DNA from: Hormiphora californensis
Lineage: Eukaryota > Ctenophora > Tentaculata > Cydippida > Pleurobrachiidae
Assembly: GCA_020137815.1 (NCBI GenBank)
Contig: CM035351.1
Location: 3,755,012 to 3,819,011, forward strand
Direction: 5' to 3'
DNA: 64,000 nucleotides
Shown: positions 37,161 through 50,136 of the stretch, one piece after another
Numbering within the stretch: position 1 is the first letter of the stretch
Layout of the letters: the number at the start of each line of letters is the position of its first letter
The notes under the pieces: generated by a model
The model's input: only the letters and a program-made list of their open reading frames with translations
Databases searched by the model: none
Told to the model about the DNA's origin: nothing
Made by a program: the position numbers and the translations under genes

Positions 37161-37379
37161 CTCGATGTCTGTCTATCTCTCTCTATCTCTCTCTCGCTGT
37201 CTGTCTATCTCTCTCTCTCTCTTCCCTCCATCCCTCTACTATCTTCTCATTATCTACTACTGAGAGCTACTCTATTTTTAGTTCAACGCTGGATAGACTG
37301 TTCCTCCTTCGACTTATAACATCCTCCTTCTCTAGTAATGAGCATGTGTTTACTGTTTAAATCAGCTCTCCGTTGTAAG

Positions 37380-37700
37380 GGTTGGGTCGTGGGACCCTCA
37401 TCCCTATTAATACTCAACAAGCTCTCTGTGATTCCATCGTAAGCCCCTGTCATGTGTGTGCCATGGACCCGTCCTCAGTAAGAAAGATCCGACTAAAGCA
37501 GCTTTCAGACTGGTGTTCAGAGCTAGGGGCCTCCGCCACTTGGCGATGGACACGTGCTCACTGTTTGGATCTACTTCCTGTCGGCGAAGACGGAGTGGGA
37601 GTACAGGAATGTGGTGTCGGTGAAGTGCAGTTGAGACTCGCCCTCGCAGTGGAGTATGCGTTTGGAGACGACACATTCATTCCGGGCGACTGGGTATAGA
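37380..37700. pseudogene. possible decayed coding patch, strand uncertain
   Basis: About 320 bp of GC-richer sequence with long open frames on both strands. Minus-strand text such as ILHCEGESQLHFTDTTFLYS has strongly C-biased third codon positions and would need a one-base shift at about 37583 to continue into VDPNSEHVSIAKWRRPLALN. Plus-strand text such as KDPTKAAFRLVFRARGLRHL followed, after a shift, by WIYFLSAKTEWEYRNVVSVK also looks protein-like. No family recognised. The presence of frameshifts in either reading suggests a remnant. Confidence 0.3.
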
Positions 37701-38146
37701 TCCAACGGTTGTCTCAGACTATCGAATATCGAGATTGCCGGGGTGCCTGACTTTTACTGTTTACTCGTACCGAAACGGTGTCAGGTTTACCGCTGATGAG
37801 TTCGATCTGAGTCTCGATTTCTGGCGATTGTTCACGTTACCATCTTATTGGAGAGTCTTTCCGCTATTCCGGATATCTTGACTCTTGAGTCTTGGTGCAC
37901 AGGTGTGCTGTTAGTATAGGTGAGGAAGTTGGTGGTGCAGATGGTTTTGGTGGTGTAGATGGACTACTACAGTAGTTCGGGGAGGGGGTTGGGTCGGTTC
38001 CTTAAGGTCTTGGTCTGGCAGCATCGCATGGCATGGTACATATGTTCTCAACTTACTCACTGAAAGCATTACATTGAAAGTTGCTCTGTTCAGCGAATTC
38101 AATCAGAACTACTTCCAAATTTTGAACTCTTTCCATATTATGAAGT

Positions 38147-38235
38147 CGGCCCCCGATTTACCGGAACCCCAGTTTGCCGGGAGGATCATTTTCCCCCGAT
38201 TTAGGAAATTAACGGTATTTGACCCCGAATGTTCC
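38147..38235. mobile_element. degenerate pogo-like MITE fragment
   Basis: AAGTCGGCCCCCGATTTACC with internal TTTGCCGGGAGGATCATTTT matches the MITE family at 23997 and 34794 in its outer part. The right end is not clear. Confidence 0.4.
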
Positions 38236-39256
38236 GGGCACCCCGCACCGAATTACTGCACAAAATCTTTCACCCCGAGCATTGTGGTAAATCATATTAT
38301 GATCCATGTGCGGTACATCCGCCCCCATTTACATATATCGAGTGAGTCCTTGTGCCATAAATTGCTGGTAATAGTGTACATCCCGGCTGTTCAGGGTAAT
38401 ACCAGTGCTGCTATAATGCAGTTCCGTGTTGTTTGAAATATATCTCATTGCGTCCTAGGATCTTCATGATTCATCAACGTCCAACGTTACATCTTGTAAT
38501 ATCTGGCCTAGAATATATATATTACATCCTTAATAGCTCGCTCTCTTTCTGTATTATAGATGGCCTGAAGAAGAATTGCACTAATCTAATGGTGACTAAA
38601 CGTGGTCATCAAGAGTGTCCATTACCATGGCAACGGAAAGTGCGGTTTATGCTCTATCTTTCTATCTTTTTTCTTCTCTCTCTTAGTCTTTTTTTAAAAA
38701 CCCCTTTTTTCCCCCCCCCCCTTTTTTAATTTTCTCTTCCTCTTCCCCCCTTTCTCCTTCCTCTCTCTCTTCCTCTCCTCCTCTCTCAATTTCCCCCTTC
38801 TCTTCTTTCTTTTCTCTTCTTCTCTTCGCTCCCCATGTCGGTCCTCTTATGCTTACCTCTCTGCTCCTATTCTAGCTCCAAAGGGAGATGTAGGTTGAGG
38901 GAAAGAAACAAAAAGGTCGGACCCTTACCCCACATCATGTTGCGAATAGGTCGGGGCAATTCTCCTTTTAAAAGTTTACTTTATTACAGTTTTTTATAGT
39001 CCATAATGTTCTCTCCTCTTCCTTCCCCTTCTCTCTTTCTCCCTCTCTCTCTCTCCTCTTCTCTCTTCCCACTCCTTCTCTTTTTTTGTTTCTCTTACGT
39101 CAAAAACCCCTCACTTTTTCAGGGAAAAGAGAGGAGAAAACACATCGTACTTTTTATAGACGTTATAAACTGCAGTAGTAGGAGTAACTGATCGTTCGCT
39201 AAAACGTTCCGGGTCTATAATTATTGTTTTGAAACTACTTTTTGAAGTAAGATAAA

Positions 39257-39257
39257 T

Positions 39258-39335
<78 letters not shown>

Positions 39336-39377
39336 AAAGTCAGAAAGACAAAAAAAACAAAAAGACAGCAGACAGAC

Positions 39378-39415
<38 letters not shown>
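39257..39415. repeat. (GACA)n microsatellite
   Basis: A perfect GACA array at about 39257-39332 and a second at about 39371-39412, split by an A-rich segment. Both strands are open but non-coding. Confidence 0.95.
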
Positions 39416-39416
<1 letters not shown>

Positions 39417-39563
39417 AAGACAGATAAAAAGACTAAAAGACAGACAACAGGACGGACAAACTAAGAGACTAATTTAACAGACAGACAATAAGGCAGACAG
39501 ATGGATACTGGATAGACAGATGGACGGACACGTGCGAGATGGGCCGAAAGCTCAGTTATCGTA

Positions 39564-39817
39564 AAGTCGGATTTTTTGAAACTGTCACCCCCTTTTCACG
39601 CGCGGCGTCGTATTTGCGCGTGACAGCCCCACTTGCTCTCACTTTTCGGCAAAAAACCGCATATCATCGGAAAGAGCATAATTTTGTGAGTCCGTAAAAC
39701 TTTGGTTTGCCGAAATTGGTCAAAAAACAAAGGCGTGAGAGCGAAAACAAGTTTCCGACGCGCAAATAAAAACTCGCGCACCACCCAGGGGGGTGACAGT
39801 TTCAAAAAATCCCACTT
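39564..39817. mobile_element. TA-flanked foldback MITE (254 bp)
   Basis: Termini AAGTCGGATTTTTTGAAACT(GTCACCCC) and complement, flanked by TA (39562-39563, 39818-39819). Subterminal GCGCG-rich blocks (CACGCGCGGCG and CTCGCGCACC) are also roughly inverted. Same family as 20092-20296. Confidence 0.8.
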
Positions 39818-40345
39818 TACTCTTCATGTTCCGCTCTGAATCTAGGCAGTGCTAGATTCATGTTCATGATCGATTGATACAGCTCTGTCTGGACTGTGCG
39901 GTATACTAAAAACCCTTTGTTATTATTATTCGGGGCCTGGCCCGACCCTAAAATAAACCAAAATCAACCCGCTCGCCCTAAAAATTCCCTTAAAAAGAGC
40001 TTTTGTCGACTGCTTCCTTCGTATTGCTCTTCATAACCCAATTAGGTAATAGGCATGTCTAAACGAATGCCCTGGCCTACACAGTAACCAGGTGTAGTTA
40101 TAGGTCCAAACCACTAAAGGATGATACTTTAGACGTATACCTCGACAAAATTGTTTTCGACATCTAACGTTTCTGGTCGAAATAAAGCTGAACAATTTTG
40201 GCCATTACATGGGAAAGCTGTGGTTATCTGGCCAAAAGTTGCCAAATATCTGATGCTGACTGTGCTCAGTACAGTCACTGTACTGCCGCAGTAGCCGGGA
40301 AACCGCAGCCGGGAGTATATCATGCTGCTGATAAAGCTGCTATAA

Positions 40346-41056
40346 TGTGCAGTTATCATCTGCTAATGTGCAGTTATCATATGCTAATCCACGCAAAGTG
40401 GAAGCTCAGTTCTCACTTCTCGTCTGGTGGTTACAACTTTCATGGTCATGTTCACTGCGCTGGCAAGCGCAAAGGTTGCCATTCCCCCCCTCAAAAAGCG
40501 CCGCCAGAAACGCAGTTATACGTTTTATGGGTGTTTAGCTGAAAATCCAGATTTCAGAAGGCTATAGCGTGGCTCCCTTTCATCCGTTTGACTTGAAATT
40601 TGGAATGTATACCCGGCTTGGGGTCTTTGACTCAAGTTCAAAATTTCAAGTCTCTATCTCATCTGGAACCGAAGTTACAGACAGGTCCCATTTGCCCTAA
40701 ATTCAGTGTAACAGGCATGCACGCGTGCGCACATAGGAGAGACGCTTTTTATAAGTGAATGTGACGCCAAACGAAAAGAGATATAGACTTCATCTTTTCA
40801 CAGCTGGTAGATCTACTGGATGTGTGTGCATTAGTCGTAGTGGGGTCCGTTTTCATCGCCAGGAACGTCCTACAGAACGTCTTAAAGTCGTCATTTTTCA
40901 GACTCTAACCAAAATTCTTTGAGCTCAATTTACACCCTGAAGACGGATTCTAATCAAAATGACGTCAGAAATGAAAATTTCTCAATTTCGCGACTCTAAC
41001 CTCTCTGTACCTATTCTATTAAATCTACATGGATAAAAAATCCAAAAAATGATGCA
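40346..41056. other. repeat mosaic, no gene
   Basis: Holds a duplicated GTGCAGTTATCAT(A/C)TGCTAAT (40348-40388), a hairpin-bearing repeat end at 40456-40485, and an inverted copy of the core motif seen in several elements (CAAGTCTCTATCTCATCTGG, 40648-40667). At 40915-40960, GAGCTCAATTTACACCCTGA then AGACGG has an inverted partner at 51514-51545. Confidence 0.5.
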
Positions 41057-41549
41057 AATTATACCAAAACTAATTGAAATTAGTAGGCCGGAAAGGTTGC
41101 CTTACGATTTGAGCTACCTTTGGCACTGGTACATTCCCTTTTGAAGATAGACGAAGCGATTACCCACTTCTTTGGCCACTACAACTCTGGCTACTACAAC
41201 TCTGGCTACTACAACTCTGGCTAGTAGCCACAGTTGTATACAACTCTGGCTACTAGGAGTGCACCTCTGGCTACCAAACGACCCCGCCTATGTATGCAAC
41301 AGAACACCGACTCATTAGGTGATAGGGAGCTAGGTACACGCATTAATACATATGAGTTAGGTTCGCTGGATAAAGTTCTGCTATATAACGGTATATACAT
41401 CATAATCATGGTAATAACATATTGAATAATTGATCGGTTAACTAAATAACATATCTCGCTAAAATCTCGCTAAGATCTCGCTAATATCTTTAATACCTAC
41501 TCCTAGTCATAAAATATAATGTAATCTCGCTAAAATCTAAAATAATGGA

Positions 41550-43206
41550 TTAACGTTGTCGAGCAACAGAGAGGTAAGAATGTTTACGTAAATATTCAAT
41601 GATGGGTACTGTAGAATAATTCCTAACTAAATCTACTCTGTTCTCTTCTCTCCTCACACGGTCGCGACGCCTCTGAATAACTCTTCTCCTCCCCGTAACA
41701 CCCTGTACTATCTCAACATCTGACTCACTCTGAAACTCTCTCAATCTCTCCACACATTTCCAAAACACCGGATTCTCTACTCCAAATGCAATATTGATAG
41801 CGTTATTTCCGCCCTCGGAAACATTGTTTGTCCTCGGCTCCCCATTCAATGTCCGCTGGTGGCAATTCCAGAGATCAATTGAGTAAAGACCATTCATCCA
41901 AGTATCTTCAAAGTAGGTAATAAAACCTTCGCATACTGATGAATGATCTCTTCTCAACAAATCCCTTACAGAATGCCAGCCAGCAAGCATATCAGTTGGG
42001 GGCAAAAATGGCAAACCAAAACACAAAGAAAGGCAATCTCTAAGATCGCTATCAGTAGAATAACCTGGCACTCTTTTGTAGTGTTTGAGAAGCGCTTGGT
42101 CAAAATGGAAATGACACCCTTTAACACTACTTTCACCAAAATGCTCATATAACGCTTTCAACTCAGACTGTTCGAAGTCAGTCAATACTGTCGTTGGGGA
42201 CCAGGTAGGGACTGCCTCTTTTAAAATCGTAAGAGCTAGACTATACGACTGATACCCCTTGTCCTCTAATATAACAAAAGCAACTGGGATTGTCACTTCT
42301 CTCAACTGTACCCTAACTATCCATATTTGACAGAAATGACGGGGTGCAACTTTGAATGTCCCATCAAAAAATACAGTTGACGCTGATTCCAATGCGTCGA
42401 GGCAGCTATCCGTTGCATATACTATTACTCGTTTGTCTCTTCTGGTTGTCTTATCTGCGGAAAGAGAGGGGTGTAAAATAGGAGCTTGAGTTAAACTTCA
42501 CGTCGCTATTAAATTTAGAAGGTATGTTGATTGTTGAACTACATAATATAATACCTAAACTAGCTATTTACCTCCTAGCAAGAATCGCTTTCCGTTGCAG
42601 TCGGTTGCGTTCTTTCACGGGTATATAGAAACCCATTCAAGCCCAGCTGTGTGCCGCCACGTTTTCCTAGGAAAACTTCAAGTTTGTCATCTCTCAACTC
42701 ATTAAGACTAGTGTTGCGTGAGTTACTAGCAGGAGGACTACTAGGGCTAGGAGACAATTGGGATGGAGAACTTGAGTGCGGCATCGAGATGTGCAGGCTC
42801 ATAACTTCAACGTCGGGAGACGGTGGAGATATGTTAGGCGGGAAATCAGCCCAGGGATCAACACCTGATGGATAGAGAACTATCAAACAACATGTTGCAA
42901 CAACAATAACAAACTACTAAGGCACGTATCATTATTGGGTTGTCTACATTATCAAAATATGGCTAACAGGCTATGTCAAAATGCGATAATTTATGAATAC
43001 ACCGTACCTGGTCCATCAGTAGAAGTCGAAGATATGCTGGAATCGGTAGGCAGTTCTGGATCTGTAGCAGGTCTCTGGTAAGTTTGAGGGGGCCATCCAC
43101 TGTACGGGATATATGATGTCCATCCAGGGGGAAGTTGATACGGAGCCATGGATGGAGGATAAAACGCCACTCCCGGGTGGTAAAACGCGTGTGGATTAGA
43201 GTTCAT
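41550..43206 (-). CDS. MULE transposase, three exons, internally deleted
   Basis: Exon 1 43206-43008 (Pro-rich, starts MNSNPHAFYH), exon 2 42864-42572 and exon 3 42454-41550, all with GT-AG borders. Exon 3 encodes the MULE catalytic core: VIVYATDSCLDAL, first Asp in FFDGTFKVAP, second Asp in VLTDFEQSELKAL, the CHFHF motif and the likely Glu in RTNNVSEGGNNAIN. Exon 2 begins a FLYWCH-like zinc finger (GLNGFLYTRERT) but hits TAG at 42577-42575, before the Cys/His part. The end of exon 2 in another frame (NGKRFLLGDKTTRRDKRVIV across the junction) reads straight into exon 3. The rest of FLYWCH and the usual linker are missing, so an internal deletion with frameshift is the best reading. TATAAAAA lies at about 43260-43253. 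It is probably non-functional as it stands, although the DDE core itself is intact. Confidence 0.75.
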
Positions 43207-43252
43207 CAAGTTTGAAAAAGTAACGATTGACGATTGTAACTGGCATTGTGTT

Positions 43253-43260
43253 TTTATACT
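43253..43260 (-). promoter_or_regulatory. TATA box of MULE transposase gene
   Basis: TATAAAAA on the minus strand, about 50 bp before the ATG at 43206. Its immediate upstream flank is the nested MITE at 43306-43477. Confidence 0.55.
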
Positions 43261-43305
43261 CTGATCCAATAGGAAGGCCCAATTTACCCATGACCCAGCT
43301 CTATA

Positions 43306-43477
43306 CCGTCGGACCCCGATTTAGGGACACCCTCGGGGGAAAGGCTCTTGTCCACTAAATCGGGGTGTCCACTAAATCGGGGTCAAATAAGGTTAATTTC
43401 CTATATCGGGGGAAAAAAATCCTGTCCCTAAATCGGGGTGCCACTAAATCGAGGGCCCCTAAATCGGGGTCCGACTG
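43306..43477. mobile_element. pogo-like MITE nested in the MULE (172 bp)
   Basis: CCGTCGGACCCCGATTTAGG on the left and AAATCGGGGTCCGACTG on the right, flanked by TA (43304-43305, 43478-43479). It contains three AAATCGGGGT motifs. Confidence 0.8.
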
Positions 43478-43949
43478 TACTAGTCTGTGATCAAAAGACG
43501 GGGTTCAATTGCACTATATACTTGTATAATAGGTGGCCTCATGTCCTTTTTGCATGGTAATTAGGACTATATATTTTCTGTTTAGTGCTTGAGTGATGAG
43601 CTTTTTCAGACACTGTCTGAGACAGTGGCTTCGTATTACGACCCTGACATTGTCAGCGACAACGATATAATAACATGTAATACGGCGTTATATTTCTTCT
43701 ATAGGCAGGATTCGTAGTAGCCAGAGTTGCACCCCTAGTAGCCAGAGTTGTGTACAACTGTGGCTACTAGCCAGAGTTGTAGTAGCCAGAGTTGTAGTAG
43801 CCAGAGTTGTAGTGGCCAAAGAAGTGGGTCACCAGACGAAGCATCCGTTATATCCTGTGTTTACCCCGCGAATGTTACGGTGGTAAAGGTAGCTCAAATC
43901 GTAAGGCAACATTTCCGGCCTACTAATTTCAATTAGTTTTGGTATAATT

Positions 43950-46930
43950 ACAAATTACGTTTTACCTGTATCATGGGAATCATGAATTCTCACAATTGGT
44001 CGCCAGTTTGGTACGATATATGACATTCTTTTGTACCAGTCCCCGCAGCCTGTACAGATTAACTTAATCTGCTACATGAGCTAAAAGTTATAGAGGCCAC
44101 AACTCTATATAACTGCCTCTCCAATATAATATAAATGTCCTCAATTATTATAGGTCTTGCTTTACTCCTTTTCTTTCGAATTTTTACTACTCATTTTTAC
44201 TACTGTTGTGCCAGTAATAATGTCATCACGCAACTCTCTCGTGAAAGAGAGCGGTTAGTGTGCCGGCTCATCAGCGTCCCTTGTTAGATATGATACATGA
44301 TATACAGTGTAACACGTCCGAAACTTTCAACAGGCCTGTTAGCTGGAACAGTATATTATCCTGTATATATCCAATATATGAGAACAATTTCCATGGAAAT
44401 ATATGGAAATATTAGTTTCTAGTTAGTTTTGAGGTGCCATTGGGTATTGACAAACTTTGGTGGGGAGGACGGTTTGTATTTAAAGAAGGAACTCTGCTAA
44501 ACAGTGGTTAGTGGAGTCATAATGAAAGAAAATATGTTTGGTAATCGAATATTTTTTGTTATTTAGTGGAGAAAAACTTGAACTGTTTAGTGTTTGAACT
44601 GTCTTTGCACTCCCCTCACCCCTGTGACGAACAGAAAACATGGGGGATTGTGGCTATTTTTATGTAGTAGAGACTAGTGAATAAAAAGAGGGAGGAGCGG
44701 AGAAATTGCAGTTTATTAAGGGTGAGATAGTAAAAGAAAAGAAAGTAATTGAATGGTCGGGTGAGTGAAAGAAAGCTCGAGAGAGGGAGATCAAGACAGT
44801 CAGCTGCTGCTCGCCTGGTTGGTCTGGTTTGACAAAGAACAATACAGTAACACGGAAGTCATATTTCCTACTGATCACTAGAGGGATTCCAACACCTTTG
44901 TCTCATGAAAATTTCTTTCTCACTTTCAGACTTTTCCATTGCTCTATTTTATTGTATGCTTCGGTACAATTTTAAATTCACGACAACTATATTTTGTGTA
45001 GAAATAGTGGGCTAAAAGAGCACAATTATATACAATTCAGGATCTTACAAAAATTACAATATATATTGTGGCCAAAAATTACAGAGCAGGTATTTTTGAT
45101 AGCTATACCTTGTTCTTTTTCCATAGAGAGATAGACTTTCCAAGATCTGTAGTTAGCCTATTATACACGATCTTTCGCCGAAAGTTAGTGATTTCTCTTT
45201 GTTTTCGAAATCTTGATCTTTTACCAGCTTTCTGAAGTTCTCTTATACCGTCCCCACTTGTGTCATCTCTCACTCAACAAGTCTTCTGTATCACCTTCAA
45301 GAGCTGAACTAGACTTAAATCAGATAGATTCTATGCCCCAACATTATTGAAATTCCGACTCCAGAGTCTGTATAACTTTCCTAAGTTTTCAAACTTTTCA
45401 ACACTACTTTAAACAAATTAATTTAAGCCTGATGATGGTGCTGTGCATCGAAATTAATAGCGTTCTTCTACAACAAAAACCCTGTCTACTCATTTTGTCC
45501 AGCAGGAAGGAGAACTAAACTTCCTCATTTCCTAAGATCTGGGAATAGATCTGGGTTAGATCACAACTTCTCGTTTATCTGATACAATCATACCAACTAT
45601 CTACTGTGTTCATGGTGTGTTCCAACCACCAACATGTGTTCCTATTTCCCCTGACACGTGCTTCCAAAGACCCGTATATACTGTTACCGCCATGTAAGGG
45701 ATACACGTGCTGGTATCAAACATTAGGGAAAGAGATAGAGAGATAGAGAGAGAAAGAGAGAGCGACAGGCGGCTGTGGGAGAAAAGAAAATGTTTCGCGT
45801 CCTTCAGGACCATCTATTTTTTGCGTTTTTACATGCCGCAGTGAGGTATGCTTTAAGACCGACTGCTGCAGGGGTAATCTTTGAGCTTTTGTTAAAACCG
45901 TTTTGGTGGATTGGTGGTGTAATTAAGGTGCACTTTGAAATTGCTCATAATTTGCCAACATGTTAGTCTTCAAGGTTTCACCGTTCTTTTTCTTTCTTGC
46001 ACTGGCCACTACAGATTCAGTTGTTGTGTTAGTTTTTTATATTTTCGTGGCGTAGATATAAGGAAACTGGCAGTAAAACCCTAGATTTAGACACATAGAA
46101 TGGATAGATGGATAATAAAGAGATCGATAAAGAGACGGAGAAAAAAAATTGAGGGATGAAGAAAGAGGATTATAGAGAGAAGGATGGATCATGGAGAGAT
46201 AATGAAAGAGAGAGAGAGAGGATGATAGAGAGAACGATAGAATGATAAAGTAAGATAAGGATAGAGCATGAAGAGTTCAATGAATGCTGACTGCACGAAA
46301 GCCAACTAGCGTATATGACTTATTACTGTTTAATGTACGTTATAAAAGAGACGAATTCAAGGGGAGGGAGGGAGAGAGTTAGAGAATGAGAGAGATAGAG
46401 AGTGAGAAGGAGAGAGAGACCTATTGACCTATTAATACTTTGCAATTATACAGAGAGTAAGAGAGAGAAACATTACCGGCTAGAACGGGGGAGAGATGTT
46501 AGAGAAACGAGGAGAGAGAGAGGTTGGACCGTATACTTTTCTTTCTCCGTAGCTCTATATGCTAGACCTTGTCTTTTGAAATTCGGCCTATATGCTTGCT
46601 GTTCTATCCTACCTGATGAGGCAAATCCACGCTCGTTACCACCCTTATCGCTATCCAAGAAGTTCAAGACTTAAATTTGACCATTATGTAATTAGCATCA
46701 AATAATCTGAAATTTTTTCGCAATTTTTCGAGTTCGATCAAGACTCATGGCTGATTGAAATAATAAACCTTTCACTGAATATATCATCAGGTGATATTCA
46801 TTATCGATAGCAATGAGTTTGTGTCTTCTTTCCAGTTCAGTTCAATGGTATCACTGCCCAGTGCCCTATCACTGCTATCAGATCACAATCGAGGCTGCGG
46901 TCATCCAATCTTCAAATGTGTCTTCATTAT
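43950..46930. other. no gene recognised
   Basis: About 3 kb without a supported gene. Open frames are short and unlike known proteins; GA-rich patches occur at 45724-45770 and 46130-46530. Splice-like signals were not strung into a model. Confidence 0.45.
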
Positions 46931-47757
46931 CGAGCTGACTTATCGGAGAACCTTATCTGGCTACCTTATCTAGCTACTTTATCTGGCTGCCTTATCGGGG
47001 AACCTTGTCTGTCTACCTTATCTGTCTACCTTATCTGGCTACCTTATCTGGCTACCTTATCTAGCTGTCTTATCTGGCTACCTTATCTTGCTACCTTATC
47101 TGGCTACCTTATCTAGCTGTCTTATCTGGCTACCTTATCTTGCTACCTTATCTGGCTGCCTTATCGGGGAACCTTATCTGGCTACCTTATCTGGCTGCCT
47201 TATCGGGGAACCTTATCTGGCTACCTTTTCTGGCTGCCTTATCGGGGAACCTTTTCTGGCTACTTTATCTGGCTGCGTTATCTGGCTGCCTTATCTGGCT
47301 GCCTTATCGGGGAACCTTATCTGGCTGCCTTATCGGAGAACCTTATCTGGCTACTTTATCTGGCTGCTTTATCGGGGAACCTTATCTAGCTGTCTTATCG
47401 GGGAACCTTATATTGCTACCTTATCTGGCTGCCTTATCTGGCTGCCTTATCGGGGAACCTTTTCTGGTTGCCTTATCGGGGAACCTTTTCTGGCTACTTT
47501 ATCTGGCTGCCTTATCTGGCTACCTTATCTGTCTACCTTATCTGGCTGCCTTATCTCGCTACCTTATCTCGCTACCTTATCGGGGAACCTTTTCTGGCTG
47601 CCTTATCTGGCTACTTTATCTGGCTGCCTTATCTCGCTACCTTATCGGGGAACCTTTTCTGGCTACCTTATCTGGCTGCCTTATCGGGGAACCTTTTCTG
47701 GCTGCCTTATCGGGGAACCTTTTCTGGCTGCCTTATCGGGGAACCTTATCCACGACT
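46931..47757. repeat. 13 bp minisatellite, roughly 60 copies, two unit types
   Basis: Tandem units of TTATCTGGCTACC (type A, with G/A variants such as TTATCTGGCTGCC) and TTATCGGGGAACC (type B). Because 13 is not a multiple of 3 and no unit creates a stop, all three forward frames stay open, giving pseudo-proteins that repeat every 13 residues (LATLSGCLIWLPY type). No start context or splice sites support translation. Confidence 0.95.
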
Positions 47758-48187
47758 GTCTTATCTTAATTCTCATACTGATAGACATAATTTGACTGAA
47801 TGGTGTTGTTGGAGTACAAGTATCATGGTGTGAAGGCGGCCTTGTCACCGGGTTGATGGATGTGTTAAAACACCTCGTGTTTACCAATGTCCGCACCTCC
47901 CTCCCTCTCTCGCTGCAGTTATCCAGTGCAGCTAGTAGTAGCTGCAATACAGTCTTCCACTCCTCATGTTATATATCCCAACTATCATATATACTGTGCT
48001 GCTGGTATGCCGCAGTGTTAAACTGAACTTGACCTACCTTCATTGACATTCCGCAATATTATTCGTGGAGTAAAAATAGCTTCGAGCAGAGTCCTCTCCC
48101 TCTCTCTCCCTAAGTACGGAGTGTACACTAGACTTTTTACAATACCTAGCTCTTTTCTTTCTCTCATTCGCCTAGTGTGCGTCCGCA

Positions 48188-48189
<2 letters not shown>

Positions 48190-48251
<62 letters not shown>

Positions 48252-48259
48252 ATCTATCT

Positions 48260-48298
<39 letters not shown>

Positions 48299-48310
48299 TC
48301 TCTCTCTCAG
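48190..48310. repeat. (CT)n microsatellite
   Basis: Nearly pure CT with a TTTATCTATCTTTCTC interruption near 48248. Confidence 0.95.
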
Positions 48311-49254
48311 TGAGAGTCTCTATGGTAACCGATTCCTCTGTACACAGATTTCCAACTCCGGTAATTTATACTAGATGCGGTTTCCGCCATCAAACTATTA
48401 CAGGCCGCATTTCCAGGGCCTTAATCTGTGCTCCTCTCTCTCTTTATTTCTCTGGTTCCATTAAGTATAAACCTAACCCCTATTATCATTAGGGCCCTAA
48501 TGGTTTTGTAAGTTTTCACCGGGAGACCTATTCTGTTTGCCCATTTTCTATTTTCTTTGTTTTTCGACACAAATCCCGTAGTTATTGAGAAGCTCAAAAA
48601 GTAATTACAAATTCATTGTTAGACCGACTGACTTGATATAATATGACCACCTTAAAGTGACAATAGTAACTATTGTAAGCAACTGTTGTAATAATTCTTT
48701 TGTGTGGATTACAGTTAAGTCCTAACCGGTCCTAACTTTTTTAAAGTCAGCTGCGAATCTTTGTTTCGCACATGAGATTATTGCACCAGATATACCAGTA
48801 TATATGGGGCTATACGTGATTGCTCTTGACTACGCACGACTGACAATCGCGGATATATCTTTGACTAGCGTGCATGCAGTTAAGATTTTCAGCCGATATC
48901 ATGATGATTGATCTAAGAAAACAGAGAGAGAGGGGAGGGAGGGAGGGAGGGAGAAAAATAGAGATAGGAGGGAGGGAGGGAGAGAGACAGACAGATATCA
49001 GTCGATACAGTTTGATCGATCAGCATCAGTATAAGCTTGTAAAGCTTCTGCTCCGATCAGTGGATTAAAACTTATTTTTGTTTTGTTGAATTCTGGGAAA
49101 TAGAGGGTAGCAGTCAACAAATAAACTAAATAACTCTGCTGACTGCACTTACGAACCTAACGTTAGATTCATTTTACCATTCCAAAGTTAGATCCACTTT
49201 ACCATTCGTTGTTTATTACGAATATTTAATGTCTCTCTCCCTCAGCTCCCTCTC

Positions 49255-49301
<47 letters not shown>

Positions 49302-50136
49302 CTCCCCCTCTTCCTCTCTGTGGTGTGTCTACTGGTTCTCTCATTGTGAATTGGCATTGCACACTTGCGAATTCACACTTGCAATTGCACTGAGTCACTC
49401 GAGAGTGGTTCTCTATCCCTCTCTCTATTTTGTGAAATCTTTCTCATCCTTTTCGTGTCCAGCTGTAGCTCACTCTTTTCCTTTCTCCTTACAACGCTTT
49501 ATGTCTCTTCATTTTCTTGTTTACTGTCGCTGTATCTGTTTTTCTTCTGTTTCAACTCATTCCATAATCTAGATTCAAGATTCAAATTACAAAAGTACTA
49601 GGTTACTCAGTGAGTTGGTGATGCCATCCCCTATTATGTTATAATTCGTGCAGGCTTCGTTTGCCGCGCTGCACGCGGCTGGTAGTTTAAGGGTGAGTTT
49701 CTTCCAGATTCTCAGTGATTCTTCCTGTTACTTTGTCCGAGTTAATATGTTGCTATTCGTGATATATGAGTCTCATATCATTTTAATTTCATGGCGAACA
49801 ATCAAATTTGTTCGATATATATAGACAGTGTATGTGACTTTCGACGGTCTACGAATGATCGATGATATCGTTTATACATTTTGTTATACATTTTATAAAT
49901 AGTTATACATTTTATACATTCTATTCCTTGAGGGGCACTCCTTTTCATTAAATCACTTGTCCCCAATATAACAGTTCTCTCTAACACGTTATCTCTCCCT
50001 ATGTAGCCCAAGGCTCCTCCTCCGGTAAATGTGACAACAAGTTCACACAGGTATAATACTGGTGTAGCTCCCCCTATCCGTGGGTAAGTTGCTTGTGTTG
50101 ACTTTGAATCCGCTGAGCTGAGTTTGAATCCGCTGC
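48311..50136. other. no gene recognised
   Basis: Only short frames. GGGA and GA-rich microsatellite at 48924-48990 and CT-rich at 49230-49320. Confidence 0.45.

Larger units (their letters stand above)
41057..43949 (-). mobile_element. Mutator-like element (MULE) with long terminal inverted repeats
   Basis: The left end AATTATACCAAAACTAATTG is inverted at 43930-43949. Similarity continues inward for about 220 bp, with a diverged middle, through CCGGAAAGGTTGCCTTACGA and three ACTACAACTCTGGCT subterminal repeats (41177-41225 and, inverted, 43770-43810). A small palindrome CTAGTAGCCACAGTTGTATA... sits at the inner side of each arm. Long termini and a MULE transposase inside fit the Mutator superfamily. 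No clean 9 bp target duplication was found (left GATGCAAAT and right ATTACAAAT agree at 6 of 9). Confidence 0.85.

Noticed and set aside
46916-47833. Repeat protein with 13-residue LATLSGCLIWLPY-type units
   Set aside because: All three frames are equally open because of the 13 bp unit; no codon-level constraint on one frame.
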